DNA of 15,723 nucleotides from an uncultured Dialister sp. (GTDB lineage: Bacteria; Bacillota; Negativicutes; Veillonellales; Dialisteraceae). Below are positions 13,743-15,723 of this stretch, piece after piece (the first letter of the stretch is position 1; each line of letters starts with the position of its first letter). The stretch is from positions 1 through 15,723 of the forward strand of contig NZ_UQKJ01000041.1 of the NCBI RefSeq assembly GCF_900541605.1. Direction: 5' to 3'. The notes below the pieces were generated by a model that saw only the letters and a list, made by a program, of their open reading frames with translations, made no database searches and was not told where the DNA came from. The translations under genes were made by a program, and so were the position numbers.

Positions 13743-13996
13743 TGAGTGGCGGCTGCACATGTGAATGGGGCTAAAGGTGGTGGGTCGGGCTCCGCTCCGC
13801 TGGCCCGACCAGGTTGTGGCTGCTTGCCAAGGCTAATGCCTTGGCGCAGCGGGGGCATAAGGTTCTATAGCCGCCTTCGGCGGCAAATCCACGTTATGCC
13901 CCCCGGTGCGAAGCACCCACAACCCGGTCAGCAAGCGCAGCGACGCTGACCCACCACCTTTAGCCCCATCCATACGATTGGCATACGCCGCTCATC
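13741..13996 (+). repeat. Multibranched inverted-repeat element (MITE or structured RNA candidate)
   Basis: A 256-base GC-rich block with nested inverted repeats and no credible gene. The outer arms are 13741-13751 with 13986-13996 (10 of 11 Watson-Crick, one G-U). Next is a perfect 22-bp pair, 13765-13786 with 13948-13969. Inside are a GGTCGGGC hairpin (13783-13810), stem GGTTGTGG/CCACAACC (13812-13819 with 13917-13924), hairpin GCCAAGGC-taat-GCCTTGGC (13826-13845), stem 13851-13860 with 13894-13903, hairpin GCCGCC-ttc-GGCGGC (13870-13884), hairpin GGTGC-gaa-GCACC (13905-13917) and hairpin GGTCAGC/GCTGACC (13926-13951). No clear target duplication flanks it. It fills most of the 409-base gap before tRNA-Lys. 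Confidence 0.8.
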
Positions 13997-14016
13997 TCAT
14001 CTAATTATATTCTAAT

Positions 14017-14045
14017 TTGCAGAAACGAAAAATATATGGTATAGT
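14017..14045 (+). promoter_or_regulatory. Weak promoter candidate after the folded element
   Basis: TTGCAG (14017-14022), 17 bases, TATAGT (14040-14045). The -10 is 5/6 and the -35 is 3/6. A transcript from about 14052 would meet a GCCCG/CGGGC hairpin (14055-14074) and then run into tRNA-Lys. No gene lies between, so it may be a second tRNA promoter or chance. Confidence 0.25.
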
Positions 14046-14108
14046 ATCCTTGTTGCCCGATGAGGGCGGCGGGCCTTGAAAAATCTTTTACATCACATAA
14101 AAAAAGAT

Positions 14109-14137
14109 TTGACAGAAAGCCCCGAAAATGATGTAAT
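14109..14137 (+). promoter_or_regulatory. Promoter of tRNA-Lys(CUU)
   Basis: TTGACA (14109-14114), 17-base spacer, TGTAAT (14132-14137), 5/6 to the -10 consensus. Start near 14144 leaves an 8-base leader before the tRNA, normal for stable RNA genes. Confidence 0.75.
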
Positions 14138-14151
14138 CATCTTCGTTGAAC

Positions 14152-14227
14152 GGACCATTAGCTCAGCTGGCAGAGCACCTGACTCTTAATCAGGGTGTCC
14201 GGGGTTCGAACCCCTGATGGTCCACCA
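14152..14227 (+). tRNA. tRNA-Lys(CUU), CCA encoded; likely integration site
   Basis: Acceptor GGACCAT pairs with ATGGTCC, with discriminator A and an encoded CCA. The anticodon loop is CTCTTAA between CTGA and TCAG (anticodon CTT), and the T arm is CCGGGGTTCGAACCCCTG. A tyrosine integrase gene lies just downstream and points towards its 3' end, the usual sign that the tRNA 3' end served as attB. The tRNA is intact. Confidence 0.96.
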
Positions 14228-14234
14228 GTCAATC

Positions 14235-14270
14235 AAGCTCGAAACTATCGAAGGTTTCGAGCTTTTATAT
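14235..14270 (+). terminator. Intrinsic terminator of tRNA-Lys(CUU)
   Basis: 11-bp stem AAGCTCGAAAC/GTTTCGAGCTT with an 8-base loop, then TTTTATATTT, starting 8 bases after the tRNA. If the element joins at the tRNA 3' end, this terminator belongs to the inserted DNA. Confidence 0.82.
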
Positions 14271-14271
14271 T

Positions 14272-14322
14272 TTCTACCAAAGGGTCTGAAATGGCCTATC
14301 TTCTACCAAATTTTCTACCAAA
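14272..14322 (+). repeat. Three TTCTACCAAA direct repeats (candidate integrase arm-type sites)
   Basis: Exact 10-base copies at 14272-14281, 14301-14310 and 14313-14322, between the tRNA att core and the integrase gene. Tyrosine integrases of phages and conjugative elements bind short direct repeats in this position with their N-terminal domain. The role is inference from place and pattern. Confidence 0.55.
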
Positions 14323-14324
14323 TG

Positions 14325-14366
14325 AAAAAATCCCGTATTCTGGGTTGCAGGGTACGGGATTTTTTT
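14325..14366 (-). terminator. Terminator at the 3' end of the integrase gene
   Basis: 8-bp core ATCCCGTA/TACGGGAT extended by six A/T pairs, with a 15-base loop. Runs of A and T on both sides allow it to work in either direction. It overlaps the integrase stop codon (14365-14367). Confidence 0.8.
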
Positions 14367-15161
14367 ATTTGGCCTTTTCCTTTTTTTCGAAGAGGGCATC
14401 CATGGCATCGGCGGAGGTGCGGGCCAGGCGGTCTGTAACATGCTGGTAGAGGTTCTGGGTGATGACGGTATCCGAGTGCCGGAGCTGCCTCGATACGAGT
14501 TTGATGTCAACGCCCTGCTCCAGAAGGAGGGTGGCGGCGGTGTGGCGAAGGTCATGGACCCGGAGGTGGGGGAGCCCTGTTTCTTTCAGAAGTGCCTCGA
14601 ATTCCTGGTAGATCCAGTTTGGAGCACAGGGGTGTCCATCCTCATGGCAGAGGACCAGACCATTATCGGTGTAACACATGCCGAGGAGCATGCGGTTCCG
14701 CTGCTGCCACAGGTACATGCGCCGCAGGGCATCCACTGCCAGGGAGGGAATGTATATTTTTCCGGCGGAGGCTTCGGTCTTTGCTTCATCGATGACGAGG
14801 GACGTTTTTTTTGAGCCTTTGAAAACTTTGTAGTAGTGGCCATTCGCTATGTCCTTGTTGTACCGCCTGGCCATAGTGTGGCGGACGGTGAGGGAGCCCT
14901 CATCCATGTCCACGTCCTTCCATTCCAGGGCGCACATTTCGCCGCGGCGCAGGCCGCAGAGAGCGCCGAGGCATACCACCACTTCACGGATGGGAATAGC
15001 GTAGGCGCCTGCGGTTTCCAGAAGCTTTTGCACCTCCTCCATGGTGGCCACGTGGGCCTCATATTTTACAGGGGCAGGAGGCGTCACCGCATCGCAGGGG
15101 TTTACGATGATGAGCTTCCATTTCACCGCCGCCTGGAAGGCCAGCCGCAGGACTCTGTATT
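14365..15161 (-). pseudogene. Tyrosine recombinase/integrase, C-terminal part after frameshift
   Basis: This frame carries the catalytic domain of a phage or conjugative-element integrase. Visible active-site residues are Arg in GLRRGE, His-x-x-Arg in HDLRHTA, His in LRHSD and the nucleophile Tyr in NLYQHV. All are intact. Upstream of the first ATG (15126) the frame continues as RLEYRVLRLAFQAAV, which is normal core-binding sequence for this family, so the true protein ran on into the other reading frame. The N-terminal part ends at a TAG at 15162-15164. Joined, the gene would encode about 395 residues, a usual length for tRNA-targeting integrases. Starting at 15126 would remove the arm-binding domain and most of the core-binding domain, so activity is unlikely. 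It is convergent with tRNA-Lys(CUU). Confidence 0.85.
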
Positions 15162-15554
15162 CTAGACGGATGAGGTATGGGAAATCCCTGCATCCAGTTC
15201 TGCCTTGATGTAGGCATCGATGTCCTCCGAGGTAATCCGGTCCAGTTTCTTATCCCCCAGGAGGCGGCAGACCCGATTCCTCACATACTTGTAGTTCTCA
15301 TAGGTGGAAGGCTTCTTCGATGGGGGCTTTACACAGAGCTCCAGGTACCGGTCGAAGTGGGAAGAGAGGGTGGCCACTGCCTTTTCCGCCTGTACTTTGA
15401 TGAGTCCGGCGGAGGCGCGGTACTCCAGGTCTTTCTCTATGGCCCTGGCTGCCCGGGCGCTGACCTCTCCCGTGGAAATCCATTTCTTTTTCCACTTCCC
15501 ATTTTCCTTGTAGTTCAGGACGACATACCATATTTTTCCTTTTTTCTGCAGCAT
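15162..15554 (-). pseudogene. Tyrosine recombinase/integrase, N-terminal part before frameshift
   Basis: 130 codons from ATG 15554, with AAAGGAG 7 bases upstream, to TAG. The start MLQKKGKIWYVVLNYKENGK with KKKWISTG is the three-stranded AP2-like arm-binding domain of integrases. The following part (HFDRYLELCV, STYENYKYVRNRV, LGDKKLDRITSEDIDAYI) is the SAM-like core-binding domain. Reading stops after GISHTSSV, where the catalytic frame would continue with RLEYRVL. The sequence CCGT there, next to TAG, suggests loss of a few bases (for example one copy of a CCGT repeat), but a sequencing error is possible. The ribosome-binding site lies in a hairpin (15555-15594). The longer frame to 15701 has no support. 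Confidence 0.82.
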
Positions 15555-15594
15555 AAAAAGGCTCCTTTCCATAGAATGGGAGAAGAGCCTTTTT
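15555..15594 (-). promoter_or_regulatory. Hairpin covering the integrase ribosome-binding site
   Basis: A perfect 10-bp inverted repeat, AAAAAGGCTC with GAGCCTTTTT, plus inner CCAT/ATGG pairs. On the minus strand its right arm holds the Shine-Dalgarno GGAG and ends in TTTTT immediately before the ATG at 15554. It could hide the ribosome-binding site or act as a terminator ahead of the gene; it also looks like a plus-strand terminator. Confidence 0.6.
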
Positions 15595-15601
15595 ATCCAT
15601 T

Positions 15602-15628
15602 TTGCGGACGTCCGCAAGATGGTATAAT
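15602..15628 (+). promoter_or_regulatory. Palindromic operator candidate with overlapping promoter
   Basis: TTGCGGACGTCCGCAA (15602-15617) is a perfect 16-base palindrome, followed on the plus strand by TATAAT (15623-15628). The -35 (TTTGCG or TTGCGG, spacer 16 or 15) lies within the palindrome, so a bound repressor would block this promoter. It points away from the integrase. Confidence 0.45.
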
Positions 15629-15661
15629 AATTTCGGCTCCTCTCTTGCACTGGACCAGCCT

Positions 15662-15682
15662 GCCGCAGGTGCCTCCTGCGGC
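15662..15682 (+). repeat. Hairpin GCCGCAGG/CCTGCGGC
   Basis: 8-bp perfect inverted repeat (15662-15669 with 15675-15682), five-base loop, directly before the terminator hairpin at 15685. Together they would fold most of a short plus-strand transcript. Confidence 0.6.
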
Positions 15683-15684
15683 CT

Positions 15685-15717
15685 CCCCGCCGTACTGCCA
15701 ATACGGCGGGGATTTTT
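15685..15717 (+). terminator. Intrinsic terminator on the plus strand
   Basis: 10-bp GC-rich stem CCCCGCCGTA/TACGGCGGGG with a 7-base loop, followed by ATTTTT. No plus-strand protein gene precedes it within the window, so it either ends a short RNA from the promoter at 15623 or serves another unit. Confidence 0.85.
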
Positions 15718-15723
15718 GTAAAA

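Noticed and set aside
13746..13949. 67-codon plus-strand frame within the folded repeat element
   Set aside because: It is made of inverted-repeat sequence, has no ribosome-binding site and no protein-like composition.
14272..14322. CRISPR array
   Set aside because: The three repeats are only 10 bases with spacers of 19 and 2 bases, unlike any CRISPR array; no cas gene is present.

Overview
The window is a bacterial chromosome segment, most likely from a Gram-positive-lineage anaerobe (Bacillota). A Negativicutes member of the Acidaminococcus type is my best guess. The signs are an fhs-folD one-carbon operon, a T-box leader, an ECF transporter with its own energising module, and a SpoVD/FtsI-like PBP with a PASTA domain. 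The placement is inference from gene content only. All six tRNA genes encode their own CCA end.

Layout. 1-1124 (minus): two small exported proteins in tandem, sharing an AGFNLG motif after the signal peptide; the second runs off the left edge. 1411-1802 (minus): a five-tRNA operon (Asn, Gln, Lys, Glu, Val) with promoter and terminator. 2042-4565 (plus): fhs and folD one base apart, ended by a strong terminator. 4566-4895 holds no protein gene, but has promoter-like elements and a 15-17 bp hairpin. 4896-8358 (plus): a tRNA nucleotidyltransferase with an HD domain, overlapped by a class B penicillin-binding protein. 8553-9407 (plus): an MscS-type channel. 9454-12747 (plus): a promoter, a T-box riboswitch and three overlapping genes forming a complete ECF transporter, whose first gene fuses the substrate-binding S component to an ATPase. 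12835-13329 (minus): queF, convergent with the transporter and sharing a bidirectional terminator. 13506-13742 (plus): a small charged protein of unknown function. 13741-13996: a large multibranched inverted-repeat element. 14152-14227 (plus): tRNA-Lys(CUU). 14228-15723: the end of an integrated element, with three 10-bp repeats that look like integrase arm sites, a tyrosine integrase broken by a frameshift, a hairpin over its ribosome-binding site, and a palindrome/promoter/terminator cluster.

How the parts connect. Fhs and FolD should act in sequence from formate to methylene-THF, but this FolD lacks two residues needed for the cyclohydrolase step. The transporter operon appears to be controlled by uncharged tRNA. 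The T-box reads best as tryptophan-specific (codon UGG), and the fused S component resembles the TrpP tryptophan transporter family, so the operon is probably a tryptophan-starvation-induced importer. The right end is a mobile element inserted at tRNA-Lys(CUU) whose integrase is now probably dead. The most notable features are the fused S-ATPase transporter with its T-box, the folded element at 13741-13996 and the altered FolD active site.
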